DNA from: Oceanimonas baumannii
Lineage (GTDB): Bacteria; Pseudomonadota; Gammaproteobacteria; Enterobacterales; Aeromonadaceae
NCBI RefSeq assembly: GCF_002245495.1
Contig: NZ_NQJF01000010.1
Coordinates: 1-64,000 of the forward strand
DNA: 64,000 nt
Direction of reading: 5' to 3'
Shown here: positions 1 to 10,796 of the stretch, one piece after another
Position numbering within the stretch: position 1 is the first letter of the stretch
Layout: each line of letters begins with the position of its first letter
Notes under the pieces: model-generated
What the model saw: the letters and a program-made list of their open reading frames with translations, nothing else
Databases searched by the model: none
Told to the model about the DNA's origin: nothing
Position numbers and translations under genes: made by a program

Positions 1-47
1 GCCTGCCGCCAGCGTTCAATCTGAGCCATGATCAAACTCTTCAATTA
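1..47 (-). rRNA. rrs: 16S ribosomal RNA, 5' end only
   Basis: The reverse complement holds the universal 16S start, including AGAGTTTGATCATGGCTCAG followed by ATTGAACGCTGGCGGCAGGC. Only the first ~47 bases lie in the window; the gene continues past the left edge on the minus strand. The mature 5' end is placed by comparison with the E. coli end and could be off by one or two bases. The yrdA side of the operon matches the arrangement near an E. coli rrn operon. Confidence 0.97.
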
Positions 48-169
48 AAGATTTGATGCTCAATGAATATCTGAATTGCTGCTATTTCTAGTGCACTTCA
101 CAAATCATTGAAAAACAATATTTTTTGTTTCTCAATCGACTGCGAGTGCCCACACAGTTTGCTTGATAA

Positions 170-182
170 ATTGTTAAAGAGC
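170..182 (-). promoter_or_regulatory. rRNA antitermination boxA
   Basis: On the minus strand the leader reads GCTCTTTAACAAT, the boxA element that loads NusB/NusE for rRNA antitermination. It lies about 125 bases upstream of the mature 16S end and is followed by a leader of the kind seen in Vibrio and Aeromonas rRNA operons. Confidence 0.85.
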
Positions 183-211
183 GTGACCGCTTTCGCTGGT
201 CAGGGCTGCGT

Positions 212-239
212 ATTCTACGCAACTCTTGGTGTTCGTCAA
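212..239 (-). promoter_or_regulatory. rRNA operon promoter P2 (proximal)
   Basis: Minus strand: -35 TTGACG (234-239), 16-bp spacer, -10 TAGAAT (212-217). The stretch upstream (about 242-275) is A/T-rich and could act as an UP element. This is the promoter nearer the 16S gene, about 165 bases from the mature end. Confidence 0.75.
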
Positions 240-316
240 GCGTTGATTTGAACTTTGTTTTGTTCGCTTTCAACGTTTGTGACCGTTGGCGTGTTGCCCC
301 GTGTCAGTGGGTGCGC

Positions 317-344
317 ATTATAGGGAGCCGCGGATTTTGCGCAA
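317..344 (-). promoter_or_regulatory. rRNA operon promoter P1 (distal)
   Basis: Minus strand: -35 TTGCGC (339-344), 16-bp spacer, perfect -10 TATAAT (317-322), then the G/C-rich discriminator GCGCACCC typical of stringently controlled rRNA promoters. An A/T-rich tract sits upstream (about 350-375). The 16-bp spacing is that of rrn P1 promoters. Confidence 0.75.
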
Positions 345-370
345 GGGCTTTTTTGATAAAAACACGCCCT

Positions 371-429
371 TTATCACCAACCGCTCAACAACCCAGCAAA
401 ACCACACGTTAACCACAGAGTTATACACA
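371..429 (+). promoter_or_regulatory. Cluster of DnaA-box-like 9-mers
   Basis: TTATACACA at 421-429 equals the R2 box of E. coli oriC. TTAACCACA at 409-417 and TTATCACCA at 371-379 are near matches in the same orientation. They lie upstream of rrn P1 and between it and yrdA. Binding by DnaA is an inference from sequence only; this is not an origin, as no AT-rich unwinding region or larger box array is visible. Confidence 0.35.
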
Positions 430-497
430 GAAAATGCACTTTTTTCTGCGTTCCGGTACTATATTGCGCTTGCCACCCCCAATACAGAGACAAAGTC

Positions 498-1034
498 ATG
501 AAACCATTAAAGGCCTATAAGGATATTGTTCCCACTCTTGGCGAACGCGCGTTCGTGGAGGAATCTGCCGTAATCTATGGTGATGTGCAGCTGGGGGACG
601 ACAGTAGTATCTGGCCACTGGTCGTAGCCCGGGGAGACGTAAACCATATCCGTATTGGTGAACGCACTAATATTCAGGATGGCAGCGTACTGCACGTCAC
701 CCGCAAGAGTGCATCACTTCCCGATGGTTTATCGCTGCTGATCGGCAATGACGTCACCATCGGGCACAAGGTAATGCTGCATGCCTGCACCATTGGCAAT
801 CGGGTACTGGTAGGTATGGGTGCCATTATTCTGGACGGAGCCCTGGTGGAAGATGATGTGATAATTGGTGCCGGCACCCTGGTGCCGCCGGGTAAACGGC
901 TGGAATCAGGCTTTTTGTATTTCGGTTCACCGGTACGCCAGGCCCGCCCGCTGACCGAGGAAGAAAAAGCCTTTCTGCCCGAGTCGGCCGACAACTATGT
1001 ACGCCTGAAAAATGAATATCTGCAGCAGAACTGA
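498..1034 (+). CDS. yrdA: Gamma-carbonic anhydrase-like hexapeptide-repeat protein YrdA
   Basis: A 178-residue left-handed beta-helix protein. Hexapeptide repeats run from about residue 15 to 145. His66, His90 and His95 are placed like the three zinc ligands of gamma-class carbonic anhydrases (QDGSVLHV and IGHKVMLHAC motifs), and an RGDVN motif lies at 46-50. Family members are cytoplasmic; physiological carbonic anhydrase activity is unproven for YrdA-type proteins. Length and start fit the family. It sits next to the rRNA operon, diverging from it, as in E. coli. The assignment to the family is firm; the reaction is not. Confidence 0.93.
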   Translation: MKPLKAYKDIVPTLGERAFVEESAVIYGDVQLGDDSSIWPLVVARGDVNHIRIGERTNIQDGSVLHVTRKSASLPDGLSLLIGNDVTIGHKVMLHACTIGNRVLVGMGAIILDGALVEDDVIIGAGTLVPPGKRLESGFLYFGSPVRQARPLTEEEKAFLPESADNYVRLKNEYLQQN

Positions 1035-1177
1035 AACGTCATGCGGAGTATCTGCGCAGTTGTACTCCGCCGACACACTTCAAACCTGTCGCTTCAGGAA
1101 GCTTCGACATTATCAGTGCGCTGCCAGTCAGTATCAAACTTGCTAAGGAGAGCAAAGGGTGTCTGCTTCGCCGTGAC

Positions 1178-1201
1178 CTTTGCGCCAGGGATGGCGCAAA
1201 G
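1178..1201. repeat. Perfect hairpin in the yrdA-yrdB intergenic region (possible REP-like element)
   Basis: CTTTGCGCC and GGCGCAAAG form perfect 9-bp arms around a 6-base loop. There is no T-run on either side, so it is not a classical intrinsic terminator. It sits between convergent genes. Whether it is a dispersed repeat cannot be told from one copy; the only other hairpin-rich intergenic stretch here (56,868-56,957) is of a different sequence. Confidence 0.5.
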
Positions 1202-1305
1202 GAGCCCTCATAGATGGGTTTACGGCATGTAGTATAAGCAGTCCCCTTTAACTGACGAGGTGCACAGTTCCGCAAACGATACTATTTGCAACTAAGATAC
1301 AACCC

Positions 1306-1566
1306 TTACAGGCTGATGCTGCCATCCGGCGCAAAGGCTTCTGCTTCTATGCGCTCGCAGACCAGCTCTTCAATATCGAAGCGCACCTGCTCAAAGGCCA
1401 GTATGGCACTGGCTTCATCGGGCAACTGCTGGCCGGCCAGGTGCTCCAGCCGGTGCTGAGTAATAAAGCAGGGCACCTGCCGCCCCTGCCAGTGAGTACT
1501 GAACACCAGCCGCTGCTCTTCGGGCTGCCAGTAAACTTCGTCGCCAACGATAATGTCCTGATTCAT
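1306..1566 (-). CDS. yrdB: DUF1488 family protein YrdB
   Basis: An 86-residue acidic protein of the DUF1488 family, the YrdB-type partner of aroE. It opens with MNQDIIVGDEVYW and contains the conserved F-T-H-x-G-R-x-V-P-C-F-I stretch near the middle. No function is established. The start codon overlaps the aroE stop by 4 bases (ATGA), so it is translated together with aroE and lies downstream of it. This pairing is the same as in E. coli and Vibrio. Confidence 0.88.
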   Translation of the reverse strand: MNQDIIVGDEVYWQPEEQRLVFSTHWQGRQVPCFITQHRLEHLAGQQLPDEASAILAFEQVRFDIEELVCERIEAEAFAPDGSISL

Positions 1567-2387
1567 CTTTCCTGCTCCAGCCTGGCTCTGAGCGCCTGCA
1601 TTACCGGCTCCATCTCGGGACGTACACCACGCCAGAGATAAAAGCTCTCTGCCGCCTGCCCTACCAGCATACCCAGACCGTCATAACGGTGGGTAACTCC
1701 TTGCTCGGCCGCCCAGCACATAAAAGGAGTGTCTTCCTTGCCATACATCATATCGTAGACGCGTGTGTTCGAATGACAAAGGCTGGCTGGCAGACTCAGC
1801 CGCTCTCCCTGCAAGCTGGCAGAAGTACTGTTGATGATAAGATCAAATGCCCCATGCAGCCCCTCAAGTGGTTGATGGGATACCGGCCCCAGCCCGGCAA
1901 AGCGTTTTGCCAGCTCTTCGGCACGGGCGTGGGTACGGTTGGTGACAATCAGTGCTGCTGGCTGCTCAGCCAGCAGCGGGCCCATCACACCCCGGGCTGC
2001 GCCACCGGCACCCAGTAACAAAATGCGCTGCCCCGCCAAGGGCACACCCAGTCGCTTGAGATCCATCACCAGTCCGGCACCGTCGGTATTGTCGGCAAAC
2101 AAACGGCCATCTTCCTGCACCTTGAGGGTGTTAACCGCTTCCGCCAGCATGGCCCGTTCACTCAGCACATCGGCCACCGCCAGCGCATCGGTTTTAAAAG
2201 GCACAGTCACATTGCAGCCAAATCCGCCCTGTTGCACAAAGTCCGCCAGACCGCCGGCAAAGTTATCCAGTGGCAACAACAGCCGTTCATAGCTGAGAAC
2301 CTGCCCGGTCTGCTCGGCAAAGGCCTGATGAATAAAGGGTGACTGGCTGTGGGCAATAGGATTGCCAATAACGACATATCTGTCCAT
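1563..2387 (-). CDS. aroE: Shikimate 5-dehydrogenase (NADP)
   Basis: Reduces 3-dehydroshikimate to shikimate with NADPH in the cytoplasm, the fourth step of chorismate synthesis. From the chosen start (MDRYVVIGNP) the protein has 274 residues; the SQSP shikimate-binding motif is at 14-17, catalytic Lys65 lies in NVTVPFK and Asp102 in NTDGAG, exactly the E. coli numbering, and GAGGAARG is the nucleotide-binding loop. The frame is open upstream to about 2489, but the extra residues are not family-like, so the ATG at 2387 was taken. It overlaps yrdB by 4 bases. Confidence 0.96.
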   Translation of the reverse strand: MDRYVVIGNPIAHSQSPFIHQAFAEQTGQVLSYERLLLPLDNFAGGLADFVQQGGFGCNVTVPFKTDALAVADVLSERAMLAEAVNTLKVQEDGRLFADNTDGAGLVMDLKRLGVPLAGQRILLLGAGGAARGVMGPLLAEQPAALIVTNRTHARAEELAKRFAGLGPVSHQPLEGLHGAFDLIINSTSASLQGERLSLPASLCHSNTRVYDMMYGKEDTPFMCWAAEQGVTHRYDGLGMLVGQAAESFYLWRGVRPEMEPVMQALRARLEQER

Positions 2388-2544
2388 GATGATTCTCGAC
2401 TGCAAACAGGATGAAACCGGAGTATGCCGGCCACAGTGATGTGGAAAGTTGGGATTATCTTGCCACAAATGATGTTTTTTTGGTTGCATTAGCTGCCAAA
2501 ACGAATAGATTTTGCGCTAACGAACAAAATAACTGTGGTTGGCC

Positions 2545-4310
<1,766 letters not shown>

Positions 4311-4324
4311 TTATTGATATACAG

Positions 4325-4888
4325 TCAGGCCGGACGCAATACAGCACCGGTGATGCCATCGCGAATCAGCGAAGGGTTGGCTCGACCGCCGGTGTCTCCG
4401 GGTAAAATATAATCCAGTTCATTACCCAGGCTGTCAGTCAACTCAGCACAGCTTCGAGCCGGCTCCTGACCACTTTTATTGGCACTGGTCGATACCAGCG
4501 GCTTGCCATAAGCCAGACAGAGATCATGAGCCTGAGCATGATCAGTGACTCGCACTGCCAATGAATCGAAACGCCCTTTCAGCCACTCTGGCACCTCAGG
4601 TCGGGCCGGAATAATCCAGGTGTAAGGCCCGGGCCAGCTGGCCAGAATCACTTCCAGGCGGCCTTCCGGCAACCGGGTCAGGTCCAGATAAGGCAACAGC
4701 TGACTAACGTCGGCAGCGATCAGCACCAGCCCTTTGTCGATCGGGCGCTCCTTGATGGTCAGTACACGTTGCACCGCTTCACCGTTATCAGGATCGCATC
4801 CAATGCCAAATACTGCTTCCGTGGCATAACCAATCACACCACCGTTCTCCAGATGTTCAACGGCGGTAAAGAGCACTTGCTGAGTCAT
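4325..4888 (-). CDS. tsaC: Threonylcarbamoyl-AMP synthase
   Basis: Makes L-threonylcarbamoyladenylate from threonine, bicarbonate and ATP, the first step of tRNA t6A37 modification. 187 residues, the short TsaC form without the Sua5 extension. The YrdC-fold signatures are seen: a KERP substrate motif (KERPIDKGL) near residue 47, a central W-P-G-P-Y-T-W segment, and STSANKSG near residue 133-140. It lies between yrdD and hemF on the same strand, as in the conserved gammaproteobacterial cluster. Confidence 0.95.
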   Translation of the reverse strand: MTQQVLFTAVEHLENGGVIGYATEAVFGIGCDPDNGEAVQRVLTIKERPIDKGLVLIAADVSQLLPYLDLTRLPEGRLEVILASWPGPYTWIIPARPEVPEWLKGRFDSLAVRVTDHAQAHDLCLAYGKPLVSTSANKSGQEPARSCAELTDSLGNELDYILPGDTGGRANPSLIRDGITGAVLRPA

Positions 4889-4921
4889 TGAAACTGAATT
4901 TCCTTCTTGAATAAAAACCGC

Positions 4922-5464
4922 TTATTGCTGATAACCACAGCCTTTTTGAGGGCAACATAACCGGCCTTTACGCTCGGTTAAAATGCCAAAGCCACAGTCA
5001 GGGCAGGTTTTGGCCACCGGCTTATCATTGATAATATAGCGGCAACCGGGATAGGCATCGCAGGCGTAAAAACGCTTACCATAACGGGAGGTACGGGCCA
5101 CCAGGTGCCCTTTACTGCATACCGGACAGGCCGGATCGCCGTTGCCCTGGTCGTTGATATCGGCCACATAATGACAGGCAGGATAATGAGAACAGCCGAT
5201 AAAGAGTCCGTAACGCCCCTTGCGAATAGCCAAGGTATGCCCACATAAAGGGCAAACGCTGCCTTCAAGGGGTTTCTCTACGTCATCGTCATGCTCAATG
5301 ACCTTGAGCGGCCGCAGATAATCACAATCAGGATAGGCCGAGCAGCCAAGAAAGGCACCATGCTTGCCATGGCGCAACTGCAGCGCTGCGCCACAACGCG
5401 GACAGGCCTCGCCGGGCTGAGCCGACGGCAGACCACTGAACAGACTGGGATCGATTTTCGACAT
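4922..5464 (-). CDS. yrdD: Topoisomerase-type zinc-ribbon protein YrdD
   Basis: A 180-residue protein made almost wholly of C4 zinc ribbons like the C-terminal fingers of DNA topoisomerase I. Four CPxC/CPDC-type units are seen, starting with CPRCG, CPLCG, CPVCS and CPDCG, most paired with a downstream C-S-x-Y-P-x-C or C-D-A-Y-P-G-C. It lacks any catalytic topoisomerase domain, so single-stranded nucleic acid binding is likely but not shown. It lies between smg and tsaC, its usual place. Confidence 0.9.
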   Translation of the reverse strand: MSKIDPSLFSGLPSAQPGEACPRCGAALQLRHGKHGAFLGCSAYPDCDYLRPLKVIEHDDDVEKPLEGSVCPLCGHTLAIRKGRYGLFIGCSHYPACHYVADINDQGNGDPACPVCSKGHLVARTSRYGKRFYACDAYPGCRYIINDKPVAKTCPDCGFGILTERKGRLCCPQKGCGYQQ

Positions 5465-5512
5465 GCCGCGCCTCCGAATTCACTGACGTGAAGTCTACCA
5501 GCGCGGCCGGGT

Positions 5513-5986
5513 TCAGTGAACCACTCCGTCGGGTTGTTCAAACAGCAGGTCTTCCAGCTCATGATAAGCCGACTCACTGCCGGGCACATTGAACAACACC
5601 ATCAGAACCACCCACTTGAGATCGTCCAGTTCAATCACCGGTGAATCCAGCTCCATCACCCGATCGATAACGATCTCCCGGGTTTCAGCATTCAACACCT
5701 TGATCTGTTCAAGGAACAGCAGAAAACCGCGACCATCGGTATCGAGCTTGTAGAGCTCTTCCGGGGTGTAAATACGAAACGAATCGGGAGCAGAACGCGC
5801 CCAGGAAGGAGGCTCATCCGCCTCCTGCAGCTCGGCCAGACGTTCCAGCCAGGCCAGCGCCTTAAGGATCTCTTCCTTGCTGAAGCCCGCGTCAGTCAGT
5901 TCTTCGGCGAGTTCATCCTGATCCACCATGGTGTCTACATCTGCATGGATGTAGGTCTCGAACAAGTACATCAGTACTTCGAACAT
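5513..5986 (-). CDS. smg: Smg family protein (DUF494)
   Basis: A 157-residue acidic, mostly helical protein matching Smg throughout: [14 protein letters not shown] at the N-terminus and the conserved [14 protein letters not shown]-like segment near the C-terminus. The biochemical role is unknown. Its start lies 2 bases after the dprA stop, so the two are translated from one transcript, the standard dprA-smg arrangement in gammaproteobacteria. Confidence 0.94.
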   Translation of the reverse strand: MFEVLMYLFETYIHADVDTMVDQDELAEELTDAGFSKEEILKALAWLERLAELQEADEPPSWARSAPDSFRIYTPEELYKLDTDGRGFLLFLEQIKVLNAETREIVIDRVMELDSPVIELDDLKWVVLMVLFNVPGSESAYHELEDLLFEQPDGVVH

Positions 5987-5988
5987 GA

Positions 5989-7086
5989 TCAGCTCCTCCT
6001 CGCTCTGACATAACCTCCGGGCACGGATTCCACCCAGCCAGCCAGTTCCAGCTCGACCAACCGGGTTAGCACCTCATGCACCGGCTGCCGGCAACGTTCC
6101 GCAATCACATCCGGTGCCGTTGCCTCTAAACCTACGGTATCCAACAAGTCCGGATAAGGCAATGATTGCTCCGTGGCAGTATCGTGAATTTTGACCGCCG
6201 CCGCAGAGAAACCCGCCAGTTCCTCGAGCACATCGTCAGGACTGCATACCAGTTTGGCTCCCTGCTGGATCAGCTGGTTACAGCCTGCCGCCTGTGGGTT
6301 CTGGCGCGCACCAGGTACGGCAAACACCTCCCTATTCTGCTCCAGAGCAAAGCGGGCAGTAATCAGAGAGCCACTGCGTTCTGCCGCCTCCATCACCAGT
6401 ACCCCCAGACTGAGGCCACTGATAATCCGGTTACGACGGGGAAACTGAAACGCCTGGGGCATGTCCCAGGGATAACACTCCGAAATCAGCACCCCGCCAC
6501 TTTCCACTATCTGGCGGGCCAGACGGACATGGCGCTTGGGATGGCATTGTGCCAGTCCGGAACCGAATACCGCCAGGGTCACGCCGCCGGCATCCAGGGC
6601 GGCCTGATGGGCAAGCCCGTCAATGCCCATCGCCAGCCCGGAGGTGATCGCCAGGCCCGCGGCGATCAGCGGCGGCAGCAGCATACGGGTATTTTCCTTA
6701 CCGACGTAAGAAGGGTGGCGACTGCCTACTACCGCCAGCTGTGGCAGATGCAGCACGTTCACATTGCCTTCCACAAACAAGAACAAAGGCGCAGCAGATA
6801 GCCGGTTCAGCTGCTCGGGATACTGGGGATCCGCACGCGTCAGAATATGCCGGTCAGGTCCGGAATGAAGCCACTGTAACACTTTCTCCAGCAATTCCTG
6901 CTGCGAAGCCAGCAACTGAGTACGCAGGGCTTCATTGATATCAGCTTCACTCAGACATCCGGCATCGCTGCAGCCTGAGCCAAGGCGCTGCCACAGTTTC
7001 CAGCCGCGCACCGGTCCCAAACCCGCAGCCTGTTGCAGGGCAAGCCAGGGCAGCAACGAATGCGATTCAGAAGCTGAGTTCGTCAT
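5989..7086 (-). CDS. dprA: DNA processing protein DprA (Smf)
   Basis: Loads RecA on incoming single-stranded DNA in natural transformation. 365 residues from the chosen ATG at 7086. The Rossmann-like core shows [33 protein letters not shown] and [12 protein letters not shown]; a C-terminal winged-helix DprA-WH domain follows (about residues 300-365). The frame is open further upstream, but this ATG gives a family-like N-terminus. It begins 20 bases inside the end of the upstream gene (7067-7870), so coupling is likely. Confidence 0.94.
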   Translation of the reverse strand: MTNSASESHSLLPWLALQQAAGLGPVRGWKLWQRLGSGCSDAGCLSEADINEALRTQLLASQQELLEKVLQWLHSGPDRHILTRADPQYPEQLNRLSAAPLFLFVEGNVNVLHLPQLAVVGSRHPSYVGKENTRMLLPPLIAAGLAITSGLAMGIDGLAHQAALDAGGVTLAVFGSGLAQCHPKRHVRLARQIVESGGVLISECYPWDMPQAFQFPRRNRIISGLSLGVLVMEAAERSGSLITARFALEQNREVFAVPGARQNPQAAGCNQLIQQGAKLVCSPDDVLEELAGFSAAAVKIHDTATEQSLPYPDLLDTVGLEATAPDVIAERCRQPVHEVLTRLVELELAGWVESVPGGYVRARRS

Positions 7087-7870
7087 ATGCCGGTTCACCC
7101 AACTCATCACCCGCCCGCACCGTCTCCCGGCTGTCAATCACCAGAGCGGCACTGGCATGCTCACGAGTCTGAATGAGCATCACACGGGCCACCGCCAGAG
7201 AGGGCAGTACATCAGCCGGCCGGAATACGTCATACAGATGCCCTTCACGCACTCCGTCTCGCCGGCCCTTGTTAAGCCATACCACATCATAGGGGATCGC
7301 AACCGACCCTTCGTGGCCGATGGCCAGCACCCGGCCAGCGGCCAACGCCGGTCCGGGCACGGCGTCATAAACAGCGGACGGCTCTCCCCTGGCAGACCAA
7401 GGCAGCAACAGGTCTCCGGCCCGTATGTCCCGGCTAAGACTATTAATAGCAACGCCTGTCAACTCGGGTTGCAGTTGTGCCCTGGCGGTAACCATACCGG
7501 TCAGCATAATCCTGTGCCCGTAGTGAGTTTGAGTGCGTTCATCAACCAACTCTCCCATGTCCCGGTATACCCCGTACTGTTGCCCGAGATGCAGCCGCCC
7601 ACGCACATAGGCCTGCTCCCCGTTATGCAGCAAAACCCGTTCATGACGGCTGCGCAGTAGCCTGGGAGCGGCACCGGTCTCTGCGACCGTCAGCAACTGA
7701 AAGTGTTTAAGGGCCTGAGTCACTGCAGATAATGCAATGGGAACACTGCCCGGCATACTCTGCTCCGGAGGCGACACCTCCGCATCAGGCCCCGGTGCAA
7801 CACCCGCCTGCACTGCGCCACACGCTGTCAGCCATATGCCGGTTAACAGCCACTTTCCCGGTTTCATCAT
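7067..7870 (-). CDS. Exported protein of the dprA-linked LysM family, LysM module not visible
   Basis: The slot upstream of dprA is normally filled by a larger LysM peptidoglycan-binding protein. This 267-residue protein matches the part after LysM (V-L-L-H-N-G-E-Q-A-Y-V-R-G, then the repeated Y-D-V-V-x-L-N-K-G-x-x-D-G-V-x-x-G-H-x-Y-D-V-F). The N-terminus is a short hydrophobic signal with a lipobox-like LTAC-G at residues 14-18, followed by a Pro-rich linker. No VxxGDTLWxI sequence is present. So the LysM unit seems lost or replaced. It is probably a periplasmic or outer-membrane lipoprotein. Function unknown; overlaps dprA by 20 bases. Confidence 0.72.
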   Translation of the reverse strand: MMKPGKWLLTGIWLTACGAVQAGVAPGPDAEVSPPEQSMPGSVPIALSAVTQALKHFQLLTVAETGAAPRLLRSRHERVLLHNGEQAYVRGRLHLGQQYGVYRDMGELVDERTQTHYGHRIMLTGMVTARAQLQPELTGVAINSLSRDIRAGDLLLPWSARGEPSAVYDAVPGPALAAGRVLAIGHEGSVAIPYDVVWLNKGRRDGVREGHLYDVFRPADVLPSLAVARVMLIQTREHASAALVIDSRETVRAGDELGEPAYDELSF

Positions 7871-8000
7871 GTCAGACGCCTTATGGACGAACTGTTCCGG
7901 TTACCAGTATCACCTGCCGCGCACGACCGACTGTTGCTGATTTTCTTGTTGCAAATGGCTAAAATACTGACAGAACCGAATACAGGAAAATTATGTAGTT

Positions 8001-8510
8001 ATGGCCAGAGTATTAGAAGTATTACGCTTTCCCGACGAGCGACTGCGCACCGTTGCCAAACCGGTAGACACCTTTACCCCGGAGTTACAGACCATTGTAG
8101 ATGATATGTTTGAGACCATGTACGCCGAAGAAGGTATCGGCCTTGCAGCCACTCAGGTCGACATTCATCAGCGGCTTATTGTGATTGATGTATCCGAAGA
8201 CCGCGAAAACCCGCTGGTCCTGATCAACCCGGAAATTCTGGAATCGCATGGCAGCACCGGCATTGAGGAAGGTTGCCTGTCAGTGCCCGGTGCCCGCGCC
8301 CTGGTTCCTCGAGCTGAAAAAGTCAAAATCCGTGCTCAGGATCGCAACGGCGAGCACTTTGAGCTGGAAGCAGACGATCTGCTGGCCATCTGCATTCAGC
8401 ACGAGATGGATCACCTGATGGGCAAACTGTTTGTCGACTACCTGTCGCCGCTCAAGCGCCAGCGTATTCGTCAGAAAATGGAAAAAATGGTCCGCCAGGA
8501 ACAACGTTGA
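8001..8510 (+). CDS. def: Peptide deformylase
   Basis: Removes the formyl group from nascent protein N-termini. 169 residues. The three family motifs are intact: GIGLAATQV (about 45-53), EGCLSVPG (about 89-96) with the metal-binding Cys, and [12 protein letters not shown] (about 132-143) with the two metal His and catalytic Glu. It starts a plus-strand run def-fmt-rsmB-trkA-trkH, diverging from the dprA-side genes; the ~130-bp gap upstream must hold its promoter. Confidence 0.97.
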   Translation: MARVLEVLRFPDERLRTVAKPVDTFTPELQTIVDDMFETMYAEEGIGLAATQVDIHQRLIVIDVSEDRENPLVLINPEILESHGSTGIEEGCLSVPGARALVPRAEKVKIRAQDRNGEHFELEADDLLAICIQHEMDHLMGKLFVDYLSPLKRQRIRQKMEKMVRQEQR

Positions 8511-8530
8511 TTTACCGCTAAGGACGTCTT

Positions 8531-9475
8531 TTGAGCAAACTCAACCTCGTTTTTGCCGGCACTCCCGATTTCGCAGCCCGCCACCTGCAGGCACTGCTGG
8601 ACGCCGGCCACAATGTTATTGCCGTTTACACCCAGCCCGACCGCCCCGCCGGCCGGGGCAAGAAGCTGACGCCCAGCCCGGTGAAAATAACCGCCGAGCA
8701 GGCCGGCCTGCCGGTATACCAGCCCCAGAGCCTGCGTCACGAAGAAGCTCAGGCCGAACTGGCCGCCCTGGATGCCGATCTCATGGTGGTGGTGGCCTAT
8801 GGCCTTATCCTGCCGCAGGTGGTACTTGATACGCCGCGACTGGGCTGCATTAATGTACATGGCTCCCTGCTGCCCCGCTGGCGCGGTGCGGCCCCCATTC
8901 AGCGCGCTATCTGGGCCGGCGATACCGACACCGGCGTTACCATCATGCAGATGGACAAGGGGCTGGACACCGGTGCCATGCTGTATAAGGCGAGCCTGTC
9001 TGTCGAACCCAGCGACACCTCCGCCAGCCTCTATGAAAAGCTGGCCGGACTCGGTCCCCAGGCGCTACTGCACACCCTTGAACAGCTGGCCAACGGCACC
9101 GCTGTGGCCGAGCCGCAAAACGATGCCGAGGCCAACTACGCCGAGAAACTGAGCAAGGAAGAGGCTCGCATCGACTGGACCCTGCCTGCCGGACAACTGG
9201 AACGCTGCGTGCGCGCCTTCAATCCCTGGCCGGTAAGCTACTTTATGGTCGCAGAGCACAATATCAAGCTGTGGCAAGCCGAGGTGCTGACTGAAGCCAC
9301 CTCAGCGGCTCCGGGCACCATTCTCGCCGCTGGCAAAACCGGTATTGATGTCGCCACTGGCGAGGGCGTGTTGCGTTTGATCAGCCTGCAGCCTCCGGGC
9401 AAAAAAGCCATGAGCTGTCAGGATCTGCTTAACGCCCGCAAAGACTGGTTTGTCCCCGGTACTCAATTGCCCTGA
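8531..9475 (+). CDS. fmt: Methionyl-tRNA formyltransferase
   Basis: Formylates initiator Met-tRNA with 10-formyl-tetrahydrofolate. 314 residues. The N-terminal formyltransferase domain holds the catalytic N-V-H-G-S-L-L-P[10 protein letters not shown] segment near residue 110; the C-terminal OB-like tRNA-binding domain begins about residue 210. The start is a TTG (8531-8533) preceded by AAGGAC at a 7-base distance; the residues after it ([15 protein letters not shown]) are the canonical N-terminus, so the start is secure. It follows def by 20 bases. Confidence 0.96.
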   Translation: MSKLNLVFAGTPDFAARHLQALLDAGHNVIAVYTQPDRPAGRGKKLTPSPVKITAEQAGLPVYQPQSLRHEEAQAELAALDADLMVVVAYGLILPQVVLDTPRLGCINVHGSLLPRWRGAAPIQRAIWAGDTDTGVTIMQMDKGLDTGAMLYKASLSVEPSDTSASLYEKLAGLGPQALLHTLEQLANGTAVAEPQNDAEANYAEKLSKEEARIDWTLPAGQLERCVRAFNPWPVSYFMVAEHNIKLWQAEVLTEATSAAPGTILAAGKTGIDVATGEGVLRLISLQPPGKKAMSCQDLLNARKDWFVPGTQLP

Positions 9476-9500
9476 TCACCGCCCACATTAAGAGAACGCC

Positions 9501-10796
9501 ATGAAAACTCGCGCCGCCGCGGCCAACATTGTTCACAGGGTGATCAATCAGGGTCAGTCCCTGTCAGCCCTTTTGCCCCGCTATCAGCAGGAGGTGGCCC
9601 CCAAGGATCGTGCCCTGCTGCAGGAGCTGTGTTTTGGCACCCTGCGCTGGTACAGCCGTCTCGATGCCATCGCCAAACAGCTGCTGGAAAAACCGCTCAA
9701 GGGAAAATACCAGCCGGTGCACGCCCTGCTGCTGGTGGGACTGTACCAGCTGCTGTATACCCGCATTCCGGCCCATGCTGCGCTGGCAGAAACCGTTGCC
9801 GCCTGCAAGCGGATCAAGGCCGATCCCTTTAAAGGCCTGGTGAATGGTGTGCTGCGCAATGTGCTGCGCCAGCAGCAGGAACTGGAAGCAAAAGTCGACG
9901 CTCTGCCTCAGTTGCAGCAGGCCCACCCCAACTGGCTGATGAAGCGGCTGCAACAGGCCTACCCGGAACAGTGGCAAGCCATCATGGCTGCCAACAACCG
10001 TCACCCCCCCATGTGGATTCGGGTAAATGAAGGCCACCACAGCCGGGACCAATATATGTCCCTGCTGGCCGACAATGGCATTGAGGCCAGCCCGGATCCA
10101 TTGGCCGCCCAGGCCCTGCGACTGGCGCGCCCGGCAGACGTGTCCACCCTGCCCGGGTTTGCTCAAGGCCACTGCTCGGTGCAGGACGCCGCCGCGCAAA
10201 TGGCAGCACAGTTGCTGGACGCACAGCCGGGCGAGCTGGTGCTCGACGCCTGCGCCGCCCCCGGAGGCAAGACCGCCCATATTCTGGAGCGCCAGCCGGC
10301 GCTGAGCCAGCTGGTCGCCATCGACATGGATGCCGACCGGTTGCAGCGGGTAGATCAAAACCTGGAGCGCATCGGCCTGACCGCCACCGTGCTGCAAGGC
10401 GATGCATCCCGCCCCGAAGACTGGTGGCAGGGCCCACCATTCGATCGCATTCTGCTGGATGCTCCCTGCTCTGCCACTGGTGTCATCCGTCGTCATCCCG
10501 ATATCAAGTGGCTGCGCCGGCCCGAAGACATTGCTCAGCTGGCTGCACTGCAGTCGCAAATTCTCGATACCCTGTGGCAACAGCTTAAGCCCGGAGGTAT
10601 GCTGCTGTACGCCACCTGCTCCATTTTGCCCGACGAAAACCGGGAGCAGATCAAGGCCTTTCTGGCCCGCACCCCGGACGCGGTGCACCAGCCCCTGCAT
10701 GCCGGCGATACGGTGGCACAGCCGGGCTGGCAATTGCTGCCCGGGGACGATGAGCGGGACGGTTTCTATTACGCCAGGATAGCGAAACAGGCATGA
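9501..10796 (+). CDS. rsmB: 16S rRNA (cytosine-967-C5)-methyltransferase
   Basis: Methylates C967 of 16S rRNA with S-adenosylmethionine. 431 residues: an N-terminal NusB-like RNA-binding domain (about 1-140) and a C-terminal SAM-dependent domain with [30 protein letters not shown] and [11 protein letters not shown]. The two Cys in the PCS and TCS motifs are the release and catalytic cysteines of m5C methyltransferases. It follows fmt by 25 bases and overlaps trkA by 4 bases (ATGA). Confidence 0.96.
   Translation: MKTRAAAANIVHRVINQGQSLSALLPRYQQEVAPKDRALLQELCFGTLRWYSRLDAIAKQLLEKPLKGKYQPVHALLLVGLYQLLYTRIPAHAALAETVAACKRIKADPFKGLVNGVLRNVLRQQQELEAKVDALPQLQQAHPNWLMKRLQQAYPEQWQAIMAANNRHPPMWIRVNEGHHSRDQYMSLLADNGIEASPDPLAAQALRLARPADVSTLPGFAQGHCSVQDAAAQMAAQLLDAQPGELVLDACAAPGGKTAHILERQPALSQLVAIDMDADRLQRVDQNLERIGLTATVLQGDASRPEDWWQGPPFDRILLDAPCSATGVIRRHPDIKWLRRPEDIAQLAALQSQILDTLWQQLKPGGMLLYATCSILPDENREQIKAFLARTPDAVHQPLHAGDTVAQPGWQLLPGDDERDGFYYARIAKQA

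Noticed and set aside
9564-10733. 389-residue open frame antisense to rsmB
   Set aside because: Reverse-strand shadow of a conserved methyltransferase gene; no recognisable domain.
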